Assembly: GCA_017555455.1 (NCBI GenBank)
Contig: JAFZGJ010000070.1
Location: 45,651-109,650 of the forward strand
Source of the DNA: Lachnospiraceae bacterium
Lineage (GTDB): Bacteria; Bacillota; Clostridia; Lachnospirales; Lachnospiraceae
DNA length: 64,000 bases
Reading direction: 5' to 3'
The notes beneath the pieces are model-generated. The model did not search any database and was not told the DNA's origin. It was given only the letters and a program-made list of their open reading frames with translations. The translations under genes were made by a program, and so were the position numbers. Of the stretch, positions 26,852-35,838 are shown piece by piece. The stretch's first letter is position 1, and each line of letters starts with the position of its first letter.

Positions 26852-26998
26852 ATTTTCAGTAACTGAAATATAGTTCAAAATCATATTAAAAATACTAAAT
26901 AACCTTCAATTTTTTATTAAAAGGCCATAAAACAAGCCTTTTTTCATAAGTAGATGTATTTATTTTAAATTTTCTTATGAAAGTGAGGTGAAACAGAC

Positions 26999-28237
26999 AT
27001 GACAACAACCTATGTATATCGTACAGAACAAACAATAGTCAGAAAGTCAAATCCATTATACAAAAAGTTAGATGAACTCTGCTTTAAAGCAAAGAATATC
27101 TACAATATCTGTTTATACGAACAGAGACAGATTTATTTCCAGTATAAGAAATTCATTAATTACAATGACCTCTATCATATAGTAAAAGACACTGAAGGCT
27201 ACAAGGAACTTCCTAACGCATTAGGTCAACAAGTAGTAAGAACAGTAACTACCAACTGTAATTCATTTATAAGTTCAACAAAGTCTTACTACAACAAACC
27301 AGAAGCTTTTACAGCCAAGCCAAAACTTCCAAAATACAAAGACAAAGTCAAAGGAAGGTTCCCAGTAACATTTACATACAGGGCTTGCAGAATCAAAGAA
27401 GGTAAAATTCATTTTCACAAAATAATGGAAGGCTTCACCATGAAAACTAACTTATCAGAACTTCAACAAGTACAAATAGTTCCAAGAAACAATACCTACG
27501 TAATCAACGTAACAGGCATTAAAGAAGTCAACATACCTGATTCCAAAGAAGCAGTTTTCATAGCAGGTATAGATTTAGGCATAGATAACTTCGCAACCAT
27601 AACCGTTTGGAATGACGCTTCCAAACCCTTAATCATTAATGGTAAAGGTCTAAAGTCCTACAACAAATACTTCAACAAAAAACTTGCTCATCTTAAATCA
27701 GAAGCGATGACAAAAAATGGTTTATACTCTACAAAGAGAATCTTAAGTTTGCATCAAAAGAGAAACAACTTCATGCATAATTTTATGCATCAAGCATCAA
27801 AAAAGACAGTCGACTACTTAGTATCTAACAATGTAAAGTATCTCGTAATCGGTAAAAACAAAGATTGGAAACAAAACTCAAAACTCTCCAAGAAAGTAAA
27901 TCAAACTTTCATACAGATTCCATATTCCAGATACATTGATTTACTAACTTACAAAGCCCAGGAACAAGGAATACTAGTTTATCACACAGAGGAATCTTAC
28001 ACCTCCGGCACCAGCTTATTAGATAATGAACAGCCAACCAAAGAATTCTACAATAAATCCCGTAGAAAACACAGAGGTCTGTTCATTTCAAACAACGGAA
28101 TCAAACTGAACGCAGATGTAAATGCTTCTTATCAGATTTCCAAGAAGATATTCAAACATCTAAGAGTGGCTGTAGAACAATTCACTCCACAACAACTACA
28201 TAACAAACTAACACCAACAATACTAAATGTAGTTTAG
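26999..28237 (+). CDS. tnpB: TnpB-family RNA-guided nuclease homologue
   Basis: 412 residues, ATG after GAAAGTGAGGTG. RuvC-I Asp192 is in GIDLGIDNFATI and RuvC-III Asp373 in LNADVNASYQI. The segment that normally carries the RuvC-II Glu reads YLVIGKNKDWKQ (283-292), without Glu at the usual place; Glu331/Glu332 (TEESYTSGTS) precede the YTS motif. The zinc-finger cysteines normally found after YTS are absent (GTSLLDNE). I recall this as the pattern of a Clostridia TnpB subgroup rather than a damaged copy. TnpB cleaves DNA guided by RNA from the element's right end and helps retain the element. No TnpA is present to move it. Confidence 0.85.
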   Translation: MTTTYVYRTEQTIVRKSNPLYKKLDELCFKAKNIYNICLYEQRQIYFQYKKFINYNDLYHIVKDTEGYKELPNALGQQVVRTVTTNCNSFISSTKSYYNKPEAFTAKPKLPKYKDKVKGRFPVTFTYRACRIKEGKIHFHKIMEGFTMKTNLSELQQVQIVPRNNTYVINVTGIKEVNIPDSKEAVFIAGIDLGIDNFATITVWNDASKPLIINGKGLKSYNKYFNKKLAHLKSEAMTKNGLYSTKRILSLHQKRNNFMHNFMHQASKKTVDYLVSNNVKYLVIGKNKDWKQNSKLSKKVNQTFIQIPYSRYIDLLTYKAQEQGILVYHTEESYTSGTSLLDNEQPTKEFYNKSRRKHRGLFISNNGIKLNADVNASYQISKKIFKHLRVAVEQFTPQQLHNKLTPTILNVV

Positions 28238-28300
28238 AACATTCATTTGGACTAAATAGAGGATGTGGGTTACATCCCTTTGAAACAAAGTTTTAATAAA
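28238..28300 (+). ncRNA. Putative 3' part of the TnpB guide (omega/re) RNA
   Basis: TnpB guide RNAs typically overlap the 3' end of tnpB and run into the right flank. Here a short hairpin GGATGT/ACATCC at 28261-28277 is followed by CCTTTGAAAC. The guide would then be the bases after the element end. This is position-based inference; no structure was computed. Confidence 0.35.
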
Positions 28301-28364
28301 GATTTTAACAGAATTGCATAATTTTAATAAAATAAATAACCTGTTTTAAAAATTCTAATAGTCC

Positions 28365-28417
28365 GCGTTAGAATAGAAACCTAAAAAGAAACTTGAAAAT
28401 TGAATATTGAAAGGAGA
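28365..28417 (+). repeat. Leader repeat of paralogue B
   Basis: CGCGTTAGAAT, CCTAAAAAGAAACTTG, AATATTGAAAGGAGAG: same order as 25003-25060. It shows the duplicated unit includes the promoter/leader, not only the coding part. Confidence 0.75.
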
Positions 28418-28424
28418 GCAGTCA

Positions 28425-30173
28425 ATGGAGCAGAAAGAAAAAATCAAGGACATGTTAAAACCACGTTCAGCAGAACAAATTCCAGAGGAAGACACTAAAG
28501 AGGGTGGAAAAGAAGCTATTATTTATCCTGAACGTTACATGAGTGACATTTTCCCTACCAAAGAGACAGAACTAGACGACACAGAAGAGGATAGTGGAGA
28601 CGAAGACGACATCTTTGCAGATGATGACGAAGACGACATCTTTGCAGATGATGACAAGACAGAAGAAGATGAGTATGGTTACATGGACGACAGCTTTGAT
28701 GACGATGATGACGACACCGAAGAGCAGAGATATGGCTTTGGTACATGTCCTTTACCACAACTTCCATACCCACAGTGCTTAATGAATCAGAATATAGTGA
28801 ATCAGTATGTAGAAGTTGAATTTGAAGTAAAAGATGAGTTTAAGCCAGCTTTCAAGACAATCCTCAGCATAATGAGGATGTTTAAAGATGCATTTATTCC
28901 TTACAAAATCAGAGTATTTATGATTGATAGCTTGGTAAAAAATATTAATCTTCAATCCAAGAAAATCAACTGGACAGGTTGGAGAGAATCAGTAACCGAC
29001 TACATCTTTGATGAACCCGGAGATATTAAAGCATATCAATTCAGCTTAGATGACCTTAAAAAGTCCAATGTACCTCTTCACAGCATTGAGACCAAAACAA
29101 TTCCATGCTCATACTTTGAAAGAGAACGTTTGAACAGAGAATTTTTGGATTGTTTCCAAGAAGATGAAGGAAGAGACCACAGAAATATAGTAGTTCCTTC
29201 ATGGAAGAAACTTACAAAAGGCGACCTTCATAACTTTATGAAAGTAGTAAACATCCGAAAAGACCCAGCAGAGCCTGATGGAACTGAAAGAGTTTATTGC
29301 AGGATTCAATTCTATATTGATCACTGTGTAGACCCAGTCAATAAAAGAGTAGGACAGTTTATCGGAACATTCGGACCATACACCTCAGAATTTGAAAACC
29401 CTTTAATTCCAGCATTGAAGGCAAATTTCAAAATTGAAAATAAGAACTTTGATGAGCAGGTAGAATTAGTAATTACACGTGACAATGAAAGTACATGTAA
29501 AAAAATCTACATCAATGGCTTTGAGAATGTAAAAGATAACCTTAATATCTTCCGTAGGGACTTGAAAAAGTTGCCAGATGAAATAGTTATATCATTGCAG
29601 GATATTAACTACTTTTCTGATGTGCTTATGACAATCAAACTTAAACCAGAGCTCTTTGAAAGTGCAGAAATACTTGAAAGATACTTAGAGTTTAAGGAAA
29701 AAACAAGTTATATTTCTACAAGAGAGAAACTTGAAGAAATCTTAAATCTTCTGGACACAGAAGCAAATATGACTAGACAATATGTAAACCATGAACTGGG
29801 GACAAGTAATTATGAATACATGTACGATGAAGAAACAAACATGAGAGAATTCTTAGATAACTTGCCACCACACCTGAAGAAAAGGGTAGAATGCAGTACA
29901 AGTGGTTTGAGAGCTGGAGAATCAGAAGAGGAATTAGGTTTAGTTGATAACTTACATGATATGTTAGGATTCATTACCGATATTAGTAAATTCCAGTTCC
30001 ATTTTATACCAAAGCCATTTGAAACAGATGATGAAAATGAGCCAGAAATCATGGAACAGGTGAATATTGAGTTAGAATTCTCACTTGTAGGTGTTTCAGC
30101 AGAGGATTTACATTTGTACACCAAGAAAATTGAAGATAACGCAGAGGTTGGATTTGTTTACGAGAGAATCTAA
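28425..30173 (+). CDS. Large acidic cytoplasmic protein, paralogue B
   Basis: 582 residues from ATG 28425; the upstream TTG at 28407 lies in the ribosome site region. The acidic N-terminus contains a perfect small tandem repeat (EDDIFADDD twice, around residues 60-80) and a DDDDD run. The core mirrors paralogue A: YVEVEFEVKDEFKPAFKTIL, KKINWTGWRESVTD, FERERLNREFLDCFQEDEG, EFENPLIPALKA, EQVELVITRDNE, LPDEIVISLQDIN. It differs most at both ends, so it is not a recent copy. No catalytic motif; function unknown. Confidence 0.75.
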   Translation: MEQKEKIKDMLKPRSAEQIPEEDTKEGGKEAIIYPERYMSDIFPTKETELDDTEEDSGDEDDIFADDDEDDIFADDDKTEEDEYGYMDDSFDDDDDDTEEQRYGFGTCPLPQLPYPQCLMNQNIVNQYVEVEFEVKDEFKPAFKTILSIMRMFKDAFIPYKIRVFMIDSLVKNINLQSKKINWTGWRESVTDYIFDEPGDIKAYQFSLDDLKKSNVPLHSIETKTIPCSYFERERLNREFLDCFQEDEGRDHRNIVVPSWKKLTKGDLHNFMKVVNIRKDPAEPDGTERVYCRIQFYIDHCVDPVNKRVGQFIGTFGPYTSEFENPLIPALKANFKIENKNFDEQVELVITRDNESTCKKIYINGFENVKDNLNIFRRDLKKLPDEIVISLQDINYFSDVLMTIKLKPELFESAEILERYLEFKEKTSYISTREKLEEILNLLDTEANMTRQYVNHELGTSNYEYMYDEETNMREFLDNLPPHLKKRVECSTSGLRAGESEEELGLVDNLHDMLGFITDISKFQFHFIPKPFETDDENEPEIMEQVNIELEFSLVGVSAEDLHLYTKKIEDNAEVGFVYERI

Positions 30174-30229
30174 CCATAAGCAGAGAGCCAGAGCAGAGAG
30201 CCACCAGCAATAAAAGCCGAGGCAGAAAG

Positions 30230-30266
30230 AGCCACCAGCAAATAAAAAGCCGGTGGCTTTTCTTTT
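30230..30266 (+). terminator. Intrinsic terminator of paralogue B
   Basis: 10-bp stem AGCCACCAGC/GCCGGTGGCT (one G-T pair) with TTTTCTTTTT. The upstream 50 bases repeat AGAGCCACCAGCAA twice, so an alternative earlier hairpin arm exists. Confidence 0.8.
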
Positions 30267-31673
30267 TGCCATTTCCACATAAGATAAGAAGAGGAAAGCA
30301 AAGAAAGTAGCAGGAAGTCCTGGGATTTTATATCTAAGTTTATACAAAACCATAATGAACCTGTTTATTTATATTTTCAGACATATAAAAATAACCTTTT
30401 TGTGCCTATCCAACCACCCATATCCTCAAAAACAGCTATTCATTTCTAATTTTTACCATTACCTAAAATCACCTCACATACCTATCTTCAAAAATTCCAA
30501 TGGGAATTAAAGGTAAAAACGACATATAAAAACACCCTAAGCAGTATGATTTTCAACCACCATACATCAAAGAAAAATTTTCATACATTTCAGCGAGCAG
30601 TGGGGGTTTCACAGCATTTCTAAAGATTTCAAAACCTATCTGAGTATTTTATTATAGTGAAAAACCCATTTCAAACATCTGAAAATCAGAATCTAAGATG
30701 AAAAATAAGAGCATGTAAGAGAGTATAAGCCTTTAAAAACAGAGATTAGTTTAATTTTACCAACCATATTACCAATATAGGTTACGCATATATACTAAGT
30801 ATGATATGCCGGAACAAAAGATTAAAATACCATAAAATCAAAGGACAAATTCATATAGTTTAGTTTTACCAACCATATTACCAATGTCAGTTACACATTT
30901 AACCTAAGTATGTTACGCATGAAGATTTCCTTAGTGAATGCCCGATAATTAAAATTACCATAGCATGTTTTGAATAAAATATCATATTCTTCCAGTAGTT
31001 ATACAATTACCATATCCTTATACAAATTTCTGACTCACTATTCAGTACTAAAATCTCAAAAATAATTGAAAAGTCAAATCAAGAAAAAATCTCATTTCTT
31101 ACCCTACTAAATGAAACAAACAAGAAATTATACAGCTCACTATACATAATAGATTAAAGCTACTATGCAGTGGCAAAAAATCAAAAATATGTGAAAAACA
31201 ATTTTAAGAAAATCTCACATATTCAATGCAACTAAATGAAAAAATGACCTTACACTAAGGAAAAATTAAAAAGCAGAAGGTCAGCTCACTTTGCAGAAAC
31301 CATATATTTTAACATTTAAAATTCATATCTTCATATAGTTTATTTTCTAACATAATTTATGTAAAATCACACAATTTAGATAAAAAGTTGAGAGTATATA
31401 AGAATAAGCAGACAGTATGATTATTCTTAACTAACCATGAAAATAGCATCCAATTTAAATGATATTAAAATTTTTTTAGAATTTTGACAGAATGATCAGG
31501 GAGGAGGCACTGGGGCCACACCAACTTCCTCAGTTTAAATATAAGATATTTCACCGTTAATTGTATCGACATACACCACATACCGACCTACCTTGAAAGA
31601 TACAATTAGTGTCTCCGATCTTATATCCTCCCTTTTCAGATATATAGTTTGGCAGCAGAAAGGATGAGACAGC
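30267..31673. repeat. Long patterned non-coding block B
   Basis: 1.4 kb without a gene. From 30420 to 31250 it contains, in the same order as block A, TTCCAATGGGAATTAAA (~30495), AAAAACACCCTAAGCAGT (30530), TTTCAGCGAGCAGTGGGGG (~30587), TCTGAGTATTTTATT-TAGTGAAAAAC (~30642), two copies of ACCAACCATATTACCAAT (~30760, ~30868), and two CTCACTAT...CTAAATGAAA units (~31032-31245). The distance between the first and last landmarks is about half that in block A. Near 31558-31608 the inverted repeat TAATTGTATC/GATACAATTA lies upstream of the next gene. Confidence 0.75.
31558..31608 (+). promoter_or_regulatory. Inverted repeat in leader of the 31674 gene
   Basis: 10-bp perfect arms TAATTGTATC and GATACAATTA separated by 31 bases, about 65 bases before the start codon; either two halves of a regulator site or the stem of a leader RNA. 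Confidence 0.4.
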
Positions 31674-32405
31674 ATGGATAGAATTAAATTAATCAATATG
31701 ATTCCGTCAATGACAGTAAAAAGTTACTTCATTGAGAATGATATAAAACTTACACCCTTAGAGGAACTAACAATAGTCAGACACTGTTTTAAGGATATCA
31801 AGATAAAAGAAGAAGCTTACAATAGATATTCTTTTCATAAAGATGAGAAGGTTAAAGGAAAAGCATTGGAACTTATCTGTGAATTGAATATATTTAAGTC
31901 ATATATTCGTAATGAAGATGGTAAATTCTGGCTTCAAATGGATGGAAGTAATATAGCATTTAGAGATTTTCAAACTTTACTAAAGAGTTTCAAGACCTAT
32001 GGTGAAACAGATTATACCAAGGTGCATATAGAGGATGATAGTAAAAATTTATTATCTACATTTTGGATGAATAAGAGTGGAAAGATAATATTCTACAAAC
32101 TATGGAATGAAGAAGAGGTACTTAGTATTTTCAATATTGAGCTTAATTCATTACCATTTTCATACAAACAGTTGTTAAAACCGGTTGAGCAGCTATTTGA
32201 AAATCAGAAAGACTTGTTTGTGAATTTAAGTGATATGAATGATACAATCCCAGGAGTAATAGCAGTAGTTAAGATGAATGATTATATAAGAGATATTGAC
32301 CATGCAGAAGAAGATGAAGTTCTGCACTATATTAGTCCTCTATATTTTGAAGATTATGAATTAGAAGATTTTCCCAACCCACCAGAGCTTATTCCACGAA
32401 AATAA
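31674..32405 (+). CDS. Hypothetical protein
   Basis: 243 residues, ATG after AAAGGATGAGACAGC. The N-terminal 60 residues are helical (IKLINMIPSMTVKSYFIENDIKL, LTPLEELTIVRHCF), the middle is beta-rich, the C-terminus acidic (YFEDYELEDFPNPPELIPRK). Soluble. I recognise no family, though the opening resembles small proteins widespread in Lachnospiraceae mobile regions. Monocistronic, with its own long leader and terminator. Confidence 0.65.
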   Translation: MDRIKLINMIPSMTVKSYFIENDIKLTPLEELTIVRHCFKDIKIKEEAYNRYSFHKDEKVKGKALELICELNIFKSYIRNEDGKFWLQMDGSNIAFRDFQTLLKSFKTYGETDYTKVHIEDDSKNLLSTFWMNKSGKIIFYKLWNEEEVLSIFNIELNSLPFSYKQLLKPVEQLFENQKDLFVNLSDMNDTIPGVIAVVKMNDYIRDIDHAEEDEVLHYISPLYFEDYELEDFPNPPELIPRK

Positions 32406-32426
32406 AATACAATATACCCATTTAAG

Positions 32427-32458
32427 AGACATGATTTTTGAAAATCGTGTCTTTTTTA
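32427..32458 (+). terminator. Intrinsic terminator
   Basis: 12-bp perfect stem AGACATGATTTT/AAAATCGTGTCT (one G-T pair) then TTTTT. Confidence 0.85.
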
Positions 32459-32587
32459 TTGTTTATTTTAACTTGATTTACCAGAGCATAACAGTAGGTG
32501 AAACCATAGTATACATTTGGATTTCAGTAATCGACTTGAAAAGATGCCTATGAATTATATGTATGTATAAATATTAAAAATTAAAAT

Positions 32588-32604
32588 TTGGTTTTCAAAA
32601 CCAA
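32588..32604 (+). promoter_or_regulatory. Palindrome TTGGTTTTCAAAACCAA
   Basis: Perfect 8-bp arms around a single C, 30 bases before the next start codon. Dyad of this size is typical of an operator; in RNA it would be a hairpin just upstream of the ribosome site. Confidence 0.45.
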
Positions 32605-32633
32605 GCGAGCAGTATGAAAGGTAGGTAAACATT

Positions 32634-33326
32634 ATGGCAACAACAACAAAAGGTACAAGAAACGGATATGGATCAGCATTTCACAGTCAGGGCATACAAA
32701 ACAGGGTGATAGCAAAGAAACAGGCACAGGCAGCAGTGATGACAGAAGAACAGAAAAAAGCAAAATGGGCTGATGAAGTAAATAACTTCCTTTCTGAGGG
32801 TATAGAAGTAACTAAGCAGCAGGAAAAATTATTAAACATTGGAAAATCATATTTTTCTAATGTAAGAAAAACCCAAAGTACCTTAGGTGCATTTGGTATA
32901 AGCGGTAATTTTGTACCACCTACAGTAACTGACATATTTGAGTCAGCAACTTGGATTACTAAAGTAGGATGTAATCAGTCTAAACGTGATGAATTTTTCC
33001 CAAACCTTGTAAATGCACAGCTTCAGCCTATTAAGGTTGAAAAGGTTTATTCTGATGATCCGGATGTCTATGAAGAATATCCAGACCAAGAAATTGGCAA
33101 TAACAAACTGCTTAGAAAATTTGAAGGCAAAGGAAGCTTAGTGGACCCATTAGTAGTGTTATTCTACTGCTTCTATTGTGAAAAATTGGGAGATGAATTA
33201 TTAAAAGTTAGGTCAAAACTTTTAAAACATAAACACGTTATTATAACTAAATATTACAGAATTGAATTAGATTTAGACGGAAATGGTAAAAAAGAATACT
33301 CAAGAATCGTAGTGGAAAGGAGATAA
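32634..33326 (+). CDS. Hypothetical protein
   Basis: 230 residues, ATG after GAAAGGTAGG. Basic, low-complexity start (TTTKGTRNGYGSAFHSQGIQN), a Gln/Lys-rich helix, then a globular part with FPNLVNAQLQPIKVEKV and DPLVVLFYCFYCEKLGDELL. Soluble; no domain recognised. It is followed six bases later by a small GTG-started gene, then the HD-GYP gene, making a three-gene unit. Confidence 0.65.
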   Translation: MATTTKGTRNGYGSAFHSQGIQNRVIAKKQAQAAVMTEEQKKAKWADEVNNFLSEGIEVTKQQEKLLNIGKSYFSNVRKTQSTLGAFGISGNFVPPTVTDIFESATWITKVGCNQSKRDEFFPNLVNAQLQPIKVEKVYSDDPDVYEEYPDQEIGNNKLLRKFEGKGSLVDPLVVLFYCFYCEKLGDELLKVRSKLLKHKHVIITKYYRIELDLDGNGKKEYSRIVVERR

Positions 33327-33332
33327 CAGCTA

Positions 33333-33614
33333 GTGGCAGTCAGTAGAGATAAAATTGGACAGATAACAAAAGTTGAAGTGCGTCAGGTAGAAGTTACCCA
33401 TGAATTAAGAGACTTCACAATTGAGATTGAAACATATAAGACCGTTTATGGGGCAACCAAAACGGTCTTCTGGCTGAAATATAGCAATTTCTTAATAGCC
33501 TATAAGGCACATGAAGAGGATGGAACATTAACAGATGAACAAATACAGCAGATGATAAAAGGGAATGTGAAGTATTGGGTAGATTCTTTTGGAGAATTAT
33601 CCGGAACACTGTAA
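33333..33614 (+). CDS. Small hypothetical protein (GTG start)
   Basis: 93 residues. AAAGGAGA sits nine bases before GTG 33333, the only sensible start. Predicted beta-rich first half (IGQITKVEVRQVEVTHELRDFTIEIET) then an alpha part (LTDEQIQQMIKGNVKYWVDSF). No family known. Co-transcribed with neighbours on both sides. Confidence 0.6.
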   Translation: MAVSRDKIGQITKVEVRQVEVTHELRDFTIEIETYKTVYGATKTVFWLKYSNFLIAYKAHEEDGTLTDEQIQQMIKGNVKYWVDSFGELSGTL

Positions 33615-33640
33615 AAAGAATTGAAAGGCAGGAAATGATT

Positions 33641-34717
33641 ATGATAGTTGAATACATCAGATGTAAAGACATGAAAGAGGGAGACAAGCTGGCAAGAACC
33701 CTCTATACAGATAAAGACAGAATATTGCTTCGTGCAGGAAACTGTTTAACAGGTGCTAGTATTCGTGCAATAAAACAGCAGGGCTTTAAAGGTGTTTATA
33801 TTGAAAATGAATTCTGTGATAAGAGACTTCCAATTTCAATACCAGAACCATTAATTAGTGATATTGAATCATTCTATGTAGTAGACCTTGCTAAGAAAAT
33901 TATTCATAAGACCAATGTAATCAAAGATAAGAACTGTCCTATGTTTTATACATACAGAAAAGATTTGGAAGAAAAAGTGGAAGAATTTGTAAAACTCTTC
34001 TTTGAGTATGAGGAACAGGGAAAACTCTTATTTGAAACAGAAGACACAAGAACCTTTAACACTTGGTTAAGCTATCATAGCTTAAATACATGTCTATTAA
34101 GCATCGGAATGGCAATTAAAATGGGATTAGATAGACAGCTGGTATATGAAATAGGTTTGGGTGGTTTATATCATGACATCGGAAAATTATTTGTAGATTG
34201 GAATTTGGTAAATAAACTAAATCCTTCCAAAGATGAGCTTAAAGAAATAAGAAGACATACAGATTATGGAAAAGCATTGGCACAGCACCATAATTTCCCT
34301 TTGGCAACTATATATGCAATATGGCAACACCACGAACATGAGGATGGAAGTGGATATCCTAAGAAACTTCTGGGAGACAAAATTCAGTTAGCTGCAAAGA
34401 TTGTAGGTTTAGCATCAGCATTTGATAATATGGTAAATTACAATCCATTTAATACCAATACCTTAATGACACAAAAAGATGCCCTTGAGAAACTTTATGG
34501 AGATGGTAGGTTTGATAAGGAATGCGTAAGAGCATTGTCTAATTTCGTATCACCTTACCCAATCGGAACCAAAGTGAAGCTTTCCAATGGAAAAGAAGGC
34601 GTAGTAATTAAGAATAAATCAGGACAGCCACTCAGACCAATGATTTTAAGTGGACGAGCAGAGGTATTAAATCTAGCAGATGACAATAACTTGTTAAATA
34701 TAGTAATTGAGTGTTAA
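33641..34717 (+). CDS. HD-GYP domain phosphohydrolase
   Basis: 358 residues from the second ATG of ATGATTATG (33641, seven bases from GGCAGGA); a longer TTG frame overlaps the previous gene and is rejected. The N-terminal ~55 residues (MKEGDKLARTLYTDKDRILLRAG, IRAIKQQGFKGVYIE) are the small domain often preceding HD-GYP. The catalytic part has HD at 178-179 (YHDIGK), His206 (RRHTDYG) and HHEHEDGSGYP (230-240) with GDKI, the HD-GYP signature of cyclic-di-GMP phosphodiesterases. A carried c-di-GMP hydrolase could alter host motility or biofilm state; that role is inference. Confidence 0.85.
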   Translation: MIVEYIRCKDMKEGDKLARTLYTDKDRILLRAGNCLTGASIRAIKQQGFKGVYIENEFCDKRLPISIPEPLISDIESFYVVDLAKKIIHKTNVIKDKNCPMFYTYRKDLEEKVEEFVKLFFEYEEQGKLLFETEDTRTFNTWLSYHSLNTCLLSIGMAIKMGLDRQLVYEIGLGGLYHDIGKLFVDWNLVNKLNPSKDELKEIRRHTDYGKALAQHHNFPLATIYAIWQHHEHEDGSGYPKKLLGDKIQLAAKIVGLASAFDNMVNYNPFNTNTLMTQKDALEKLYGDGRFDKECVRALSNFVSPYPIGTKVKLSNGKEGVVIKNKSGQPLRPMILSGRAEVLNLADDNNLLNIVIEC

Positions 34718-34821
34718 TAGACGTTCATGGATTCCTTATAAATGGAGACAGGGGGATGGAAAAATGGTGCATCCTCCTTCTGTCTTCAAAATGAAATTTA
34801 AAATGGAGAGATTAGAAAAGT

Positions 34822-35280
34822 ATGAATAGAGAACATTATATAAGAGTATTAAATAATTACAAAGAAAAAATTAAGAATGATGGTTCAATAGACCCAGCAG
34901 AGATAGCTATTAATACAAATTTGAATGCATCTGATTTGATAAGTTTATTGTTTAGTGTTTTTGCTATATTAACAGATGAGGTGGCAAGGTTAAGAAAAGA
35001 AAATGCATCTTTAAAAGATAGAATTCAGGTATCGGATAAAGCATTAAAAGAAGCTTATGAAAATCCAAATAAAAGGCAGAATGCTCTTGTTAAAAATGGA
35101 TTAAAGGTGAAAAAGGAGAAGCTTACAGTAGAGGAACTTCAATTATACATAGAACTTAAATATACCGATAATGAAATTATGAAATTAAATGATATCAGCA
35201 GAGCCACCCTTTGGAGAAAAAAGAATGAATTAGAAAAGTATATAGCCGAGCAAGAAGCAAAAAAGCAGACAAGGAGATAG
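34822..35280 (+). CDS. Coiled-coil protein with C-terminal HTH
   Basis: 152 residues. A coiled coil spans ~48-75 (ILTDEVARLRKENASLKDRIQ), and a C-terminal helix-turn-helix of Hin/Fis-like type is suggested by LTVEELQLYIELKYTDNEIMKLNDISRATLWRKKNEL. The same HTH layout (xELExFLSAGYSDDEIMSYFKISRDEFMK) recurs in the 66-residue protein at 35839. Probably a small DNA-binding regulator of the element. Confidence 0.7.
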   Translation: MNREHYIRVLNNYKEKIKNDGSIDPAEIAINTNLNASDLISLLFSVFAILTDEVARLRKENASLKDRIQVSDKALKEAYENPNKRQNALVKNGLKVKKEKLTVEELQLYIELKYTDNEIMKLNDISRATLWRKKNELEKYIAEQEAKKQTRR

Positions 35281-35333
35281 ATGAAAAAACTAAAATCAGC
35301 GTTAAAATCCTTTTAGAAAGGCAGGAAATGATT

Positions 35334-35837
35334 ATGATAACAGTAATATTTGGTTCAAATTTAATGGAAAAACATGATTACTTAAATTACATAGCCAAAG
35401 AAGCAGTGAGAGAGAATGATAATATCACGTGTAATCTTTGGTATACGGATTATCTAAACAATAGAAGCTATAAAGCTGAAAGAATTGCAATATTAAAGAA
35501 ACTCTTTGATACAGAGGATGTTTATTTAGAGATTGAGTATTTAATGATTAATACACCTAAAATGCATCTAAGCAAGGCTTTCGTAGATATACTTACACTT
35601 ATTTGTAAGTTCGGAGATGAATTATACTTAGACGTTCCAGAATTCGGTTTGACACGTAAAGAAACGGCGTACTTAATTAAATTCTTAAATCAAGTAGCCC
35701 ATACATTCAAAAAAATAGTAATAAATACAGAGTTAGACATGTACTATGGGTTATTAAATGCAGAAACAAAGGTAGTTAAGCAAATATCTAAAAATAAATT
35801 CATTTTAGAAGATTATGAAGAAGATGGAGAAGCATAA
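35334..35837 (+). CDS. Hypothetical protein
   Basis: 167 residues from the second ATG of ATGATTATG. It starts ITVIFGSNLMEKHDYLNYI and has a Rossmann-like feel (VDILTLICKFGDELYLDVPEFGLTRKETAYLIKFLNQVAHTFKKIVINTE), but no P-loop is visible. The leader GAAAGGCAGGAAATGATTATGATA is identical to that of the HD-GYP gene. Soluble; unknown role. Confidence 0.65.
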   Translation: MITVIFGSNLMEKHDYLNYIAKEAVRENDNITCNLWYTDYLNNRSYKAERIAILKKLFDTEDVYLEIEYLMINTPKMHLSKAFVDILTLICKFGDELYLDVPEFGLTRKETAYLIKFLNQVAHTFKKIVINTELDMYYGLLNAETKVVKQISKNKFILEDYEEDGEA

Positions 35838-35838
35838 T

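Larger units (their letters stand above)
26852..28340 (+). mobile_element. IS200/IS605-family tnpB-only insertion (IS1341-like)
   Basis: A tnpB gene without tnpA, inserted exactly between the terminator of paralogue A and the duplicated leader of paralogue B. A left-end hairpin candidate AAAAGGC/GCCTTTTTT lies at ~26921-26945. At the right end GGATGT/ACATCC (28261-28277) followed by CCTTTGAAAC lies just past the stop, as expected for the 3' part of a guide RNA. Exact ends cannot be fixed without an empty site. Confidence 0.65.
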
